From positions 1-32,347 of the forward strand of contig NZ_JAYKKE010000005.1 of assembly GCF_036336025.1 (NCBI RefSeq): 32,347 bases of DNA. Direction: 5' to 3'. Source of the DNA: Stomatohabitans albus (GTDB lineage: Bacteria > Actinomycetota > Nitriliruptoria > Euzebyales > Euzebyaceae). The notes under the pieces were generated by a model. It searched no databases. It saw only the letters and a program-made list of their open reading frames with translations, and was not told the origin of the DNA. This document shows, in pieces, positions 8,584-16,522 of the stretch; position 1 is the stretch's first letter; every line of letters begins with the position of its first letter. The position numbers and the translations under genes are program-made.

Positions 8584-8785
8584 GGACAACAAACCCGTAG
8601 CGGTGTCCATCTCTCGTTATACCCGCTCGGAGACTTATCAAGACGTCAAGGGCATTGCGGTTCCCAGTGCTGGTCACTTCGGTTCCCCTTCCCTATACGG
8701 CTAGCTTCGGTTAGTCGAGTGGTCAACCCACTCTGAGACGTTGCGTATGAGGGATGGACGCCGGTGCGGGTTTTGTCGTGTCCAG
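8584..8785 (+). ncRNA. Candidate structured non-coding RNA, family not recognised
   Basis: The two ends pair over a long imperfect helix: 8584-8615 with 8749-8783, about 27 pairs, several of them G-U, interrupted by small bulges and one mismatch. The uninterrupted core is 8601-8615 with 8749-8763. Inside are a hairpin with arms CGGCTAGC (8698-8705) and GGTTAGTCG region (8710-8717) closed by a UUCG tetraloop, and a second hairpin GAGTGG (8717-8722) / CCACTC (8728-8733). No ORF fits, and SRP, RNase P and tmRNA signatures are absent. The length and long closing helix recall 6S RNA, but the branched tip does not. Position after csrA suggests a CsrA decoy, yet most GGA motifs are buried in the helix. 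The plus strand is favoured by the -10 element. Confidence 0.5.
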
Positions 8786-8822
8786 AGATGCAACGAATGC
8801 CGCAATGATAAGAAGCTGCTTC

Positions 8823-8850
8823 AAAAAAAGGGCCAGCTGGTGCTGGCCCT
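8823..8850 (-). terminator. Rho-independent terminator of the FHA-LuxR gene
   Basis: Nine-pair stem AGGGCCAGC (8829-8837) / GCTGGCCCT (8842-8850) with a 4-base loop. Seven A at 8823-8829 give a T-run on the minus strand. It lies 16 bases past the stop at 8866, and could weakly stop plus-strand transcripts as well. Confidence 0.85.
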
Positions 8851-8865
8851 TGCTTATGTAGGTTA

Positions 8866-9447
8866 CTAGTCGTCAAATAAACCAAGATTCATGGCTGCGG
8901 CGACGGCGGCAGTTCGATTACGCGCACCAAGCCGATCAAAGACTTCTTGACAGTGAGCCTTTACCGTTCGTTCAGTGACCCCAAGTTCTGCGGCGATTTC
9001 TGGGTTCGTTAACCCGTCTTTCAAATACCCCAGGACTTGGTTCTGACGTGGACTCAAGATCGGCTTGTCAACTGCCGACTCAAGCTCAACGACATCAGTA
9101 TCATCATCGCCGCTCAATGACGAGCTACGATCTTCAAACCGAGCTTCGACCTGCCCAAAACGAACGATATCGCCGTGCTTGAGTGCAGCCGAACCTTCAA
9201 TCTGCTCACCGTTGATAAAGGTGCCGCCTGTTGACTTTAAATCCTGGATAAGTACCGCACCCGCCTGGCGACGAATGGTTGCATGAGCCCTACTCACGTG
9301 AGGGTCATCCAATACCAAGTCACATGTGGAGCGGCGGCCAAGGACCAATTCATCGGCGTCCAGAACCATTACACGCCCAGACAATGGCCCATCGGTAGTA
9401 ACTACCAGCATGGGTAAGGGTGTGAGCCGTTTAGCTGGACCAACCAT
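8866..9447 (-). CDS. FHA domain - LuxR-type HTH transcriptional regulator
   Basis: 193 residues. An FHA phosphothreonine-binding domain (about 15-105; key residues in LGRRSTCDLVL, SRAHA, STGGTFING) is fused to a C-terminal LuxR/GerE helix-turn-helix (about 130-190; LSPRQNQVLGYLKDGLTNPEIAAELGVTERTV pattern split across the recognition helix). This implies a DNA-binding regulator whose activity responds to Ser/Thr kinase phosphorylation or phosphoprotein binding, rather than a response regulator with a receiver domain. ATG start with GGAGAAA upstream. Single-gene unit with its own terminator. The target genes cannot be read from the sequence. Confidence 0.88.
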   Translation of the reverse strand: MVGPAKRLTPLPMLVVTTDGPLSGRVMVLDADELVLGRRSTCDLVLDDPHVSRAHATIRRQAGAVLIQDLKSTGGTFINGEQIEGSAALKHGDIVRFGQVEARFEDRSSSLSGDDDTDVVELESAVDKPILSPRQNQVLGYLKDGLTNPEIAAELGVTERTVKAHCQEVFDRLGARNRTAAVAAAMNLGLFDD

Positions 9448-9582
9448 AGTTTCTCCGTTCTCTAGTCAAAGTGACTAAGCAACAAGTCTAACCCCATCTG
9501 TCTTACGACCTGCAAACTGCATACAGCACAGTGCCTCTGCGCTCAAGACACCTCGTTGCCTACGTTTCAGGTGAACGCAGGG

Positions 9583-10377
9583 TTATCGCTGGCGCATTGG
9601 CCGTCGAGGAGACTGGGTTCGTTTAGATGCCAAGGACCGTGCTCGGCTGACAATCAACGCACCCCACGCAAATAACAGCAGGGCAAGTATGAGGCCACCA
9701 ATGATAATGAACCAGTTGCGTCCACCTTTGGCGAATGTCACCTGCGCTTGGGCTTGTTGGCCGGGCGAAACCGTCACTACAACTTCTTGTTGGCCATCGG
9801 GATTATTCTCATCCACAGGAACGGTTGGCACAGTCGCGGTCTCCAGATCAGTACTTGATCGAATAACCACTTCATTGGTCAACGCTGTACCGTGCGTTTG
9901 AATTAGGGTTGCTGCATCAGTGAACCCATAGGCACGTGCAGCTTCATCACTAACTTCAAATGGGACGAGCGCATCAACGGTGAAGTTTTTTTCACCTTCG
10001 GCGATTGTGTACGTACCCACCAGCCGGAAACCATTGGTATTTAATCCTTCTTCAATCTGTTTTATCCGCTGGGTAAGTTCATCCGCAGAATTAAATGGCG
10101 CAGTCAATGTGACTGATTTGAGTTGAGAAGAATCAAAACGTTCTGACGTTGCTTTCCAGCCATCACCCAAACTATTAGCCCGCTCAAGGGCAACAGCGAG
10201 TGGGTCTGCACTATTCTTGGCAGCTAAGTTGGCTAATTCCTCATCGACGGTTGCCGTAATAGAGATCTCACCACTTCCATTACGAGAAAAATCAATGAGT
10301 GTCCGAACGTTGGCCTGGCAGGCACAAAGTAGGATGCTGAGACTAAGTAGGGCTAAGAGCCGCGCAATACGAATCAC
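9583..10377 (-). CDS. LppM-like (DUF3153-type) lipoprotein with C-terminal membrane segment
   Basis: Predicted cell-surface lipoprotein. The signal peptide ends in the lipobox LCAC; the lipidated Cys is residue 20 from the GTG at 10377 (28 from the TTG at 10401). The extracytoplasmic part starts with a beta-rich stretch (DFSRNGSGEISITATVDEEL) resembling the LppM/DUF3153 family. A strong membrane helix (WFIIIGGLILALLLFAWGALIV) precedes a basic cytoplasmic tail rich in Arg, so the protein would be attached at both ends. The GTG start gives a compact signal peptide, but neither start has a good ribosome site. Divergent from the GspE-like gene with almost no space between. The family match is from recall, moderately sure. 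Confidence 0.72.
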   Translation of the reverse strand: MIRIARLLALLSLSILLCACQANVRTLIDFSRNGSGEISITATVDEELANLAAKNSADPLAVALERANSLGDGWKATSERFDSSQLKSVTLTAPFNSADELTQRIKQIEEGLNTNGFRLVGTYTIAEGEKNFTVDALVPFEVSDEAARAYGFTDAATLIQTHGTALTNEVVIRSSTDLETATVPTVPVDENNPDGQQEVVVTVSPGQQAQAQVTFAKGGRNWFIIIGGLILALLLFAWGALIVSRARSLASKRTQSPRRPMRQR

Positions 10378-10410
10378 AATGAACGAGATATTACCCCTCA
10401 AGGAGCACTA

Positions 10411-12132
10411 ATGGCCGAAGGCAGAACTGTCAAACGGCCAATTGGTGAATGGCTTGTTGCCGAGGGATTGATTACAAGGCCTCAGTTAGAAGAGGCATTA
10501 GCAAATCGGCAGACAATTGATGGGCGCCGTGAACGTATCGGTGAATCCCTTGAACGCCTCGGTTTTGTGGGCCCCAGTGATGTTGCCCGCGTGGTTGCAA
10601 AACAGCTTGGTTTGCAATTCGTTGATGCTTCCATGCCAGAACCTCAAGAAGGTGCGGCACAACTCATTCCAGAGCAATTAGCTCGTCGCCACAACATCGT
10701 TCCATTGGGAAGTGAGGGTGATGGCACGCTCATCGTCCTCACCAATGACCCAACGGACATTGTGGCTATGGACGACGTTCGGTTGAGCGCCGGTGCCCGT
10801 CGCCTCCGTGCCGTGGTCACACCAAAACGTCGTATCCTTGACGCCCTTCGTCGGGTATACGCCGGTTCTGGTGCCGATTCGTCACTCATCAGCGAGCTCC
10901 AAGAAAGTTCAAAAGACACCCAAGTTGATACCGAAATCACGGAAGTAGTTGAAGACTCCGCACCCGTTGTGCGGCTAGCTCAACAAATCATTCGCGATGC
11001 CTTAAATCTTGGCGCAAGCGATATCCACGTTGAACCAAGTCGAACAGAAACACGTATTCGATACCGTATCGACGGTGTGTTGCGTGAAATGATGGTTGTA
11101 CCCAACACGGTCCACCCCGCCTTGGTTAGCCGCCTCAAACTCACGGCCAATATGGATATTGCCGAACGGCGCCGTCCCCAAGATGGCCGTGCAACGTACA
11201 AGAGCCAAAACGAAGAAGTGGACTTACGTGTTTCGACATTGCCGCTGATGTACGGCGAAAAGGTCGTTATGCGTCTGTTGCGCAAGAGTGCTGAACGTTT
11301 GGATTTGCGTGATATCGGTATGACCGATGAGCAGTATGAAAACGTTATTGACGCTATCGAGCGCCCACAGGGACTGTGTTTGATTACCGGTCCAACAGGT
11401 TCTGGTAAGACCTCCACCCTGTATTCCTTCTTGGGGTACCTCAGTGACAGCGAACACAACCTGATCACGATTGAAGATCCGGTTGAATATGAACTGGATG
11501 GTGTGAACCAAACTCAGGTGAATGCCCGTATCGGATTCACCTTTGCCAGCGCCTTACGTACGGTGTTGCGTCAGGACCCGGATATTGTCATGGTTGGTGA
11601 GATTCGTGACCAGGAGACGGCTGAAATGGCCCTTCAGGCTTCACTGACGGGCCACATGGTGTTCTCGACCCTGCACACCAACGATGCGCCAGGTGCGATC
11701 ACTCGTCTCGCTGATATCGGTATTGCTGAGTATTTGATTGCATCAAGTCTGACTCTGTGTGTGGCCCAGCGCCTTGGCCGCCGTATCTGCTCAGACTGCA
11801 CCGAACCGGCAAAACCCAGCGAAAAAGAGTTGAAGCGTCTCAATCTGCCACGCGAAGTGATTGAAAAAGCCAACTGGCGCCGTGGTCGTGGTTGTTCAAC
11901 GTGCGGGCAAACCGGGTATAAGGGTCGTATCGCATTCTTAGAGATTTTGATTGTCGATAAAGGCTTGAAGGATGCCCTCATGTCAAGCGCCGGTGAACAA
12001 GCTATCAGAATGGCCGCTTATAACAGTGGTATGAAGAGCTTGCGTCAAGATGCCATTTCAAAGGCTATGGCTGGCATTACTACCCTGGAAGAAGCCTTCC
12101 GTGTGACCCCTGCTGATTTAGAGAACAGCTAA
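10411..12132 (+). CDS. GspE/PilB-family secretion or pilus assembly ATPase
   Basis: Hexameric ATPase that powers type IV pilus extension or type II secretion. 573 residues, the usual PilB/GspE length. N-terminal MshEN-like domain (about 8-140), N2 domain with SDIHVEP and RIRYRIDG, then the ATPase core: Walker A GPTGSGKT (327-334), Asp box ITIEDPVEY, Walker B region DPDIVMVGEIRD and His box TGHMVFSTLHTNDA. The zinc tetracysteine is intact as CSDC and CSTC near the C-terminus. ATG with AAGGAG (10400-10405) five bases upstream. No pilin, PilC or PilT gene is nearby, so the partners must be elsewhere. It is followed by a 21-pair hairpin. Confidence 0.93.
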   Translation: MAEGRTVKRPIGEWLVAEGLITRPQLEEALANRQTIDGRRERIGESLERLGFVGPSDVARVVAKQLGLQFVDASMPEPQEGAAQLIPEQLARRHNIVPLGSEGDGTLIVLTNDPTDIVAMDDVRLSAGARRLRAVVTPKRRILDALRRVYAGSGADSSLISELQESSKDTQVDTEITEVVEDSAPVVRLAQQIIRDALNLGASDIHVEPSRTETRIRYRIDGVLREMMVVPNTVHPALVSRLKLTANMDIAERRRPQDGRATYKSQNEEVDLRVSTLPLMYGEKVVMRLLRKSAERLDLRDIGMTDEQYENVIDAIERPQGLCLITGPTGSGKTSTLYSFLGYLSDSEHNLITIEDPVEYELDGVNQTQVNARIGFTFASALRTVLRQDPDIVMVGEIRDQETAEMALQASLTGHMVFSTLHTNDAPGAITRLADIGIAEYLIASSLTLCVAQRLGRRICSDCTEPAKPSEKELKRLNLPREVIEKANWRRGRGCSTCGQTGYKGRIAFLEILIVDKGLKDALMSSAGEQAIRMAAYNSGMKSLRQDAISKAMAGITTLEEAFRVTPADLENS

Positions 12133-12155
12133 ACCCTTTAGCAATTTAGATAGAC

Positions 12156-12199
12156 CTAGTAGGACGGGCTAGACCATGTGGTCTAGCCCGTCCTACTAG
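12156..12199. terminator. Long perfect hairpin between convergent gspE-like and mrp genes
   Basis: Arms 12156-12176 and 12179-12199 are perfectly complementary over 21 pairs (core GGACGGGCTAGACC), with a two-base gap TG. There is no T-run on either side. It lies 23 bases past one stop and 32 from the other, so bidirectional termination is the likely role. It is much longer than an ordinary terminator stem. Confidence 0.7.
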
Positions 12200-12231
12200 C
12201 TGGTATCAGTGCTGCTGATCCACCAGCACAG

Positions 12232-13383
12232 TTAGGCCAACGGTAACTGCCCACCCACAATGGACTTTTTCTTAGCCCGCAAACGCATAGCTATCTCCAT
12301 GAAACGTGTTGCTGCGAGGGAATCCGGTTCAGCGAGAGTGATAGGGGTGCCGGCATCCCCACCTTCACGTAAGCGCGGATCAATCGGTAAGCTTGCCCAC
12401 AGCTCGGTATCTAAGAATTCAGCTAACGCTTCACCGCCACCTGATCCAAAAATGTCGTATTCAACGCCGGTGTCAGGGGCTACAAAGGTAGCCATATTTT
12501 CGATGACCCCAATGACATTCATACCTGTGTCCTTGGTGATGATGCCTGCGCGTTGAGCAACCTTTTGGGCTGCAGCTTGTGGGGTTGTTACCACAAGCAT
12601 GTCAGCGTTGGGAATCAGTTGGGCCATAGACAGGGCAATATCACCTGTTCCTGGCGGCAAATCAATGAGGAGTACGTCAAGGTCACCCCAATGCACATCA
12701 GTCAAGAACTGTTGTAAGGCACGGTGAAGCATTGGGCCTCGCCAGACAACAGGCTTATCGGGGTCAGTAAAGAAGCCAATAGACATGACCTTTACGTCAT
12801 GACCAAGCAGGGGCATCACCATGCCTTCGAACTGAACAGGTTGACCGGTCACACCCAACATGCGGGGTATGGAGTACCCCCATACATCAGCGTCAAGTAC
12901 ACCGACCTTGGCCCCTTGTTTTGCTAGAGCTACCGCAAGATTTGCGGTCACACTAGATTTACCAACCCCACCTTTTCCACTGGCAATGGCAATAACATGG
13001 GTAGGGCTATCCGCTTGGGCAAAGGGAACTTGTGCCTCATTACCGCCCCCCAGATTGCCTTGACGTGACTGGTTGATCCCCCGCTTTTCACGGATGAGTT
13101 CACCAACCTTGGTGCGCTGTTCATCATTCATCGCGCTCATACCAACTCTGAGTGCGGTAATCCCTTCCACTTGCTGGACAGCTTGGCTGATATCTCGATT
13201 AATACGATCTTTCATCGGGCAGCCAGCGACCGTGAGCAGTACGTGTACGGTCACTTCGCCATCTTGTAACTCGACGTCTTGGACCATTCCAAGATCTGTG
13301 ATTGGCATCCCAATTTCAGGATCCATCACCGTCGAGAGAACCTCATAAATCTGGTCAACATTCGGTGCGGGTGTTGTGGACAT
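12232..13383 (-). CDS. Mrp/ApbC-family iron-sulfur cluster carrier ATPase
   Basis: P-loop ATPase thought to carry and deliver Fe-S clusters. N-terminal MIP18/DUF59 domain (about 8-90) with DPEIGMPITDLG and GCPMKDR, then the Mrp ATPase domain with the deviant Walker A GKGGVGKSS (136-144), DADVWGYSIPRMLG, and DLPPGTGDIALS. The C-terminal CxxC that binds clusters in many homologues is absent; the matching stretch reads ENMATFVAPDTGVEYDIFG. The start is set at 13383 because AGGAG lies seven bases upstream; a longer frame to 13449 would overlap the PAP2 gene. It lies downstream of the PAP2 gene, 25 bases away. Confidence 0.93.
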   Translation of the reverse strand: MSTTPAPNVDQIYEVLSTVMDPEIGMPITDLGMVQDVELQDGEVTVHVLLTVAGCPMKDRINRDISQAVQQVEGITALRVGMSAMNDEQRTKVGELIREKRGINQSRQGNLGGGNEAQVPFAQADSPTHVIAIASGKGGVGKSSVTANLAVALAKQGAKVGVLDADVWGYSIPRMLGVTGQPVQFEGMVMPLLGHDVKVMSIGFFTDPDKPVVWRGPMLHRALQQFLTDVHWGDLDVLLIDLPPGTGDIALSMAQLIPNADMLVVTTPQAAAQKVAQRAGIITKDTGMNVIGVIENMATFVAPDTGVEYDIFGSGGGEALAEFLDTELWASLPIDPRLREGGDAGTPITLAEPDSLAATRFMEIAMRLRAKKKSIVGGQLPLA

Positions 13384-13408
13384 ATTTTCTCCTGAATGGA
13401 TGATTGCC

Positions 13409-13963
13409 TCAGGCTTGTGTGGTGCCTGGGATCGAGTGATCAGCGGCATTTATTACCGTACCTAGCCAGAACCCAACTGCCCACCCTGCTGCAATATCGG
13501 CAGGGTGATGTACGCCAAGTCCCACGCGGGTAAGCCCAACCCAAGCCGGCAGTATGGCCCAAATCCAACGGCGCGACGGGCGCGTGTGTGCTGCACTGAC
13601 GGTGGCCATTGCGGCACTCGTAATGGCGTGTCCGCTAGGCATGGACGACCCCATAGGTGGGTTAATGAGGCGAAACGCATTGTCGTTTTCGTACGGACGG
13701 GGGCGCTGGGTGCGTGTTTTCAGCCAACTCCCTAATTCCCAACCAACCAGCCCGGTGGAGAGCAATTTGACGGCGGTGCGTGGACGACCCTGGCTGTGAA
13801 GGAGTACTGCTGCGCCAATGGCGGTGTACAGCGAGCCCCAATCAGTTGTTCGACGCATCGCTACCGTTACGGGAGCAAAGCGTTGAACAGCCCGAATCGT
13901 CCGCCCCACGGCGCGGTCAGCGCGGTCCACATAATGAAGATTGAGAGATTCACGCAAGGCCAT
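13409..13963 (-). CDS. PAP2-family membrane phosphatase
   Basis: Likely lipid or polyprenyl phosphate phosphatase. 184 residues with several hydrophobic segments. The three PAP2 motifs are present: K-x6-RP as KTRTQRPRP, PSGH (with S-x-MPSGHAITSA), and SR/TR-x5-H-x3-D as TRVGLGVHHPAD. Substrates in the family include undecaprenyl pyrophosphate and phosphatidic acid derivatives; which applies here cannot be told. ATG at 13963 is preferred; GTG at 13969 would add two residues. Transcribed with mrp downstream. Confidence 0.87.
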   Translation of the reverse strand: MALRESLNLHYVDRADRAVGRTIRAVQRFAPVTVAMRRTTDWGSLYTAIGAAVLLHSQGRPRTAVKLLSTGLVGWELGSWLKTRTQRPRPYENDNAFRLINPPMGSSMPSGHAITSAAMATVSAAHTRPSRRWIWAILPAWVGLTRVGLGVHHPADIAAGWAVGFWLGTVINAADHSIPGTTQA

Positions 13964-14013
13964 ACGCACAGCCTATGTGGTCGGTCAAGGCACGGGCCAC
14001 AAGGTAAAGTTCC

Positions 14014-15540
14014 ATGCGACTTAACGCAGATGAGCGAGCAAACCACACGGGACAACAAAAGCTGGCTAGAGTGCCATCCATGGATCAATCAATTCCCAAT
14101 CTTGTTAGTACGTCCGATGACCCGCTGAAGGCGGGGACCGATGTTCTTATCATTCCCGTAGGTGGCCCGGAATCCCGTGGTGCCATCTATGACTCGGTCA
14201 ATGCAGCTTGTGATGCGGAGCTTGATAAGACGCTCGATGCCTTAGGCTTTACGAAAGCAACGGCGAATACGGTGACCCAAACCCTCGTTCATGACATGGT
14301 GATCATGCTCGTTGGACTTGGGGATCAACCCGACCTAGAGGCGTATCGGATGGCTGTGGGCTCGGCCATCCAACAGGTTCCAGAAGGTAAGCGCGTGGCC
14401 GTTGCTGCTGGCGATGAGCCGGTTATCGCTGGTGCCATTGCCGAAGGTGCGGTGTTAGGTGCCTACCACTTTGATCGGTACCGCAATGTTGAGCAAGAAC
14501 GCCTTGATGAGATTGTTATCGTCACTAAGGCGAGTGCAGCCGTGGAGCGTGCCGATGTGATGGCAACGGCTACCGCCTTGGCCCGCAACCTTGTTAACAC
14601 ACCACCGGCCAATAAACGGCCAGAAGATTTAGCCGACACCATTGCTGGGTTGTTGAAAGACAACAATGTCTCGGTAACGATTCGTGATCAAGCATGGCTC
14701 GAAGCCCACGACGGGAACGGGTTATTGGCTGTTTGCCGCGGTTCAGAACATGAACCACGACTTGTTGAGCTTGACTACAATCCTGCGGGTGCGGAACGCC
14801 ACGTTGTCCTTGTTGGGAAGGGCATCACCTTTGATACGGGTGGTATCAACCTCAAACCCTCTCAAGGTATGGCGGATATGAAGAGCGATATGGCTGGTAC
14901 CGCTGTGGTCACTGCCGTGATGAGTGCTCTTGCGGCTTTGGACGTAAAGGTACGCGTGACCGGGTTCTGCACCATTGCTGAAAATATGCCTTCAGGAACC
15001 GCACAGCGCCCTAGTGACGTCATCACCATGATGAATGGGAAAACCGTCGAGGTTGGCAACACAGATGCAGAAGGCCGATTGGTTATGGCTGACGGGCTCG
15101 TACTTGGCAGCCGTATGAAACCTGACGTGATCATCGACTTGGCTACCTTGACCGGTGCCCAAATTGTTGTTGCTGGTATGGAAATCGCCTGTGTGATGGG
15201 GACGGCTGATGTGGCGATGGATGAGTTTGAAGAAGCCGCTGAAACTGAAGGCGAAGAATACATCCGACTCCCCTTACCCAAACGCTATGCAACGGGGTTA
15301 AAGTCCAATATCGCCGATATGAATAACATCTCCGGTGCTGGCTTTGGGGCCGGTACGATCATGGCAGGTATGTTCCTGGCTGAGTTCGTCGAAGAGGATA
15401 CCCCTTGGTTCCATGTGGACTTTGCGGGGCCATCTTTCCGTGATTCCGTATCTGGCTACCTCAGCCCAGGTGGAACCGGTTTTGGGGTTCGTTCCCTCCT
15501 CGCCTGGCTTGAAACCGGCAATATCCCCCCACGCGCGTAA
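14014..15540 (+). CDS. pepA: Leucyl aminopeptidase (M17, PepA family)
   Basis: Two-metal cytosolic aminopeptidase that removes N-terminal residues from peptides. The catalytic domain carries the family hallmarks: VGKGITFDTGGINLKP, MKSDMAG, and the signature NTDAEGRLVMADGL, which contain the metal ligands and the catalytic Lys and Arg. The N-terminal macro-like domain begins at LVSTSDDPLKAGTDVLIIPV. The ATG at 14014 has AAGG about ten bases upstream; ATG at 14080 (MDQSIPNL) gives 486 residues, also normal for the family, so the start is uncertain. Single-gene unit followed by several hairpins. Confidence 0.94.
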   Translation: MRLNADERANHTGQQKLARVPSMDQSIPNLVSTSDDPLKAGTDVLIIPVGGPESRGAIYDSVNAACDAELDKTLDALGFTKATANTVTQTLVHDMVIMLVGLGDQPDLEAYRMAVGSAIQQVPEGKRVAVAAGDEPVIAGAIAEGAVLGAYHFDRYRNVEQERLDEIVIVTKASAAVERADVMATATALARNLVNTPPANKRPEDLADTIAGLLKDNNVSVTIRDQAWLEAHDGNGLLAVCRGSEHEPRLVELDYNPAGAERHVVLVGKGITFDTGGINLKPSQGMADMKSDMAGTAVVTAVMSALAALDVKVRVTGFCTIAENMPSGTAQRPSDVITMMNGKTVEVGNTDAEGRLVMADGLVLGSRMKPDVIIDLATLTGAQIVVAGMEIACVMGTADVAMDEFEEAAETEGEEYIRLPLPKRYATGLKSNIADMNNISGAGFGAGTIMAGMFLAEFVEEDTPWFHVDFAGPSFRDSVSGYLSPGGTGFGVRSLLAWLETGNIPPRA

Positions 15541-15554
15541 CCAGTATTCGTTGC

Positions 15555-15593
15555 ATGTTGCTGACATCGGTGTGAGACCCTTGTCAGCAACGT
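15555..15593. repeat. Inverted repeat just after pepA
   Basis: GTTGCTGACA (15557-15566) and TGTCAGCAAC (15582-15591) form ten perfect pairs around a 15-base loop, extendable by two further pairs. First of three successive stem-loops in this spacer (others at 15615-15637 and 15644-15676). Confidence 0.6.
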
Positions 15594-15643
15594 AGTCGAC
15601 TGCATGAATAGAGCCATCAACCGGAACCATGTTGATGCACCCT

Positions 15644-15676
15644 AATAGGCACGACTCGTGATGAGTCGTGCCTATT
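15644..15676. terminator. Bidirectional terminator hairpin between pepA and the O-methyltransferase gene
   Basis: Fourteen perfect pairs: AATAGGCACGACTC (15644-15657) and GAGTCGTGCCTATT (15663-15676), loop GTGAT. It is followed by a short T-rich run on the plus strand, and lies between two convergent genes. Confidence 0.75.
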
Positions 15677-15719
15677 TCAACGTTGGGATGCGTTATTGCA
15701 CCCCCATGAGATAACCGTG

Positions 15720-16451
15720 TTATGCGTTAGCGCGCCAGACGGCACCAAGGAGGCCACGGCCAACTGGGAGCAAGAACACCTGGAAGTCAGGGTTTTCTGC
15801 AACAAGATCATTGAATTGACGCATCGCATCAACCTGTAGGCCGGCTTCTGATGGGTCAGCAATCTTGCCATCCGCAAGCGCCCCGTGGGCAACGAGGAGT
15901 CCACCTGGCTTTAGCAAGCGAATCCCGTGTTCAAGGTACTCCGGGTACTCAACCGGATCGGCATCAAGGAACACGATGTCATAGGAATCATCAGCCAGTT
16001 TCGGCAACATGCTTAGTGCCGGACCTAATAGGCTTCGTACACGAGAGGCTTGCCCAGCTTCGCCATAGGCTTGTTGGCTCAAATTTTGGTGGTCTGAATC
16101 ACTCTCGATCGTGGTCAAGATGCCTTTATTGTCCATGCCCCCAAGGAACCACAAACCGCTGTAGCCGCCGCCACTACCCACCTCGACAACACTGCGGGCC
16201 TTCACGGCGCGGGCAAGGAAGCGCAAGAAGGCACCCGTTTCGGCGCTTACCGCATCAATATCGTTTTCTTCGGATCGGGCTCGTGCCGCACGCAGCGGCT
16301 CATCCTCAGCCTCAATCAAGGTGGACATATACGCAGCAAGTTGGGGATTGTGAACCATTGGCACGATGCTAGCGCGTTCATGTTCAAACCTGAAATTACC
16401 TTGCTGAACAAGTCCAACCACCTTGTTTGTTTTTGTCGGGGTGGCGACCAC
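15720..16451 (-). CDS. SAM-dependent O-methyltransferase, Rv1220c-like
   Basis: Class I methyltransferase of the O-methyltransferase (catechol/caffeoyl-CoA type) family. SAM site VVEVGSGGGYSGLWFL, acidic motif TTIESDSDH, and FLDADPVEYPEYL for metal and cofactor contact, then LLKPGGLLVAHGAL. General length and motif order resemble mycobacterial Rv1220c. Start: GTG at 16451 has AAGGAG four bases upstream; ATG at 16358 (MVHNPQLAAYM) has no ribosome site but gives the 212 residues closer to the family. Divergent from the TetR gene, with the operator between them, so it may share that regulation. Substrate unknown. Confidence 0.83.
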   Translation of the reverse strand: MVATPTKTNKVVGLVQQGNFRFEHERASIVPMVHNPQLAAYMSTLIEAEDEPLRAARARSEENDIDAVSAETGAFLRFLARAVKARSVVEVGSGGGYSGLWFLGGMDNKGILTTIESDSDHQNLSQQAYGEAGQASRVRSLLGPALSMLPKLADDSYDIVFLDADPVEYPEYLEHGIRLLKPGGLLVAHGALADGKIADPSEAGLQVDAMRQFNDLVAENPDFQVFLLPVGRGLLGAVWRANA

Positions 16452-16480
16452 CGTACTCCTTGTGCTACATTCATTTTTAG

Positions 16481-16498
16481 ACCGACCGTCGGTATAAT
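16481..16498 (+). promoter_or_regulatory. TetR operator overlapping the -10 of tetR
   Basis: Perfect 13-base palindrome ACCGACCGTCGGT (16481-16493; half-site ACCGAC) abuts a consensus -10, TATAAT (16493-16498). Position 25-40 bases before the TetR start fits autorepression of the TetR-MFS operon; the adjacent divergent methyltransferase could also be affected. Confidence 0.75.
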
Positions 16499-16522
16499 TT
16501 TTAGGAGCAAGGAGGAGCAACA

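Larger units (their letters stand above)
8548..8865. other. Gene-free stretch between csrA and the FHA-LuxR gene
   Basis: 318 bases without a credible coding frame. It holds a candidate structured RNA (8584-8785) with a -10 element just upstream, and a terminator for the minus-strand FHA-LuxR gene (8823-8850). See those entries. Confidence 0.7.

Noticed and set aside
8584-8785. Calling the csrA-downstream RNA a CsrB-type CsrA sponge
   Set aside because: Sponges show many GGA motifs in hairpin loops; here there are few and most are in the long helix.
10980-11468. 162-residue minus-strand frame within the GspE-like gene
   Set aside because: Ser/Arg-rich antisense shadow of a clearly real gene.
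13384-13449. N-terminal extension of Mrp up to 13449
   Set aside because: It would overlap the PAP2 gene, and a good AGGAG site precedes the ATG at 13383.
15298-15630. 110-residue minus-strand frame starting in the pepA spacer
   Set aside because: Most of it is antisense to the pepA C-terminus, and its first part is made by the inverted repeat; no family match.
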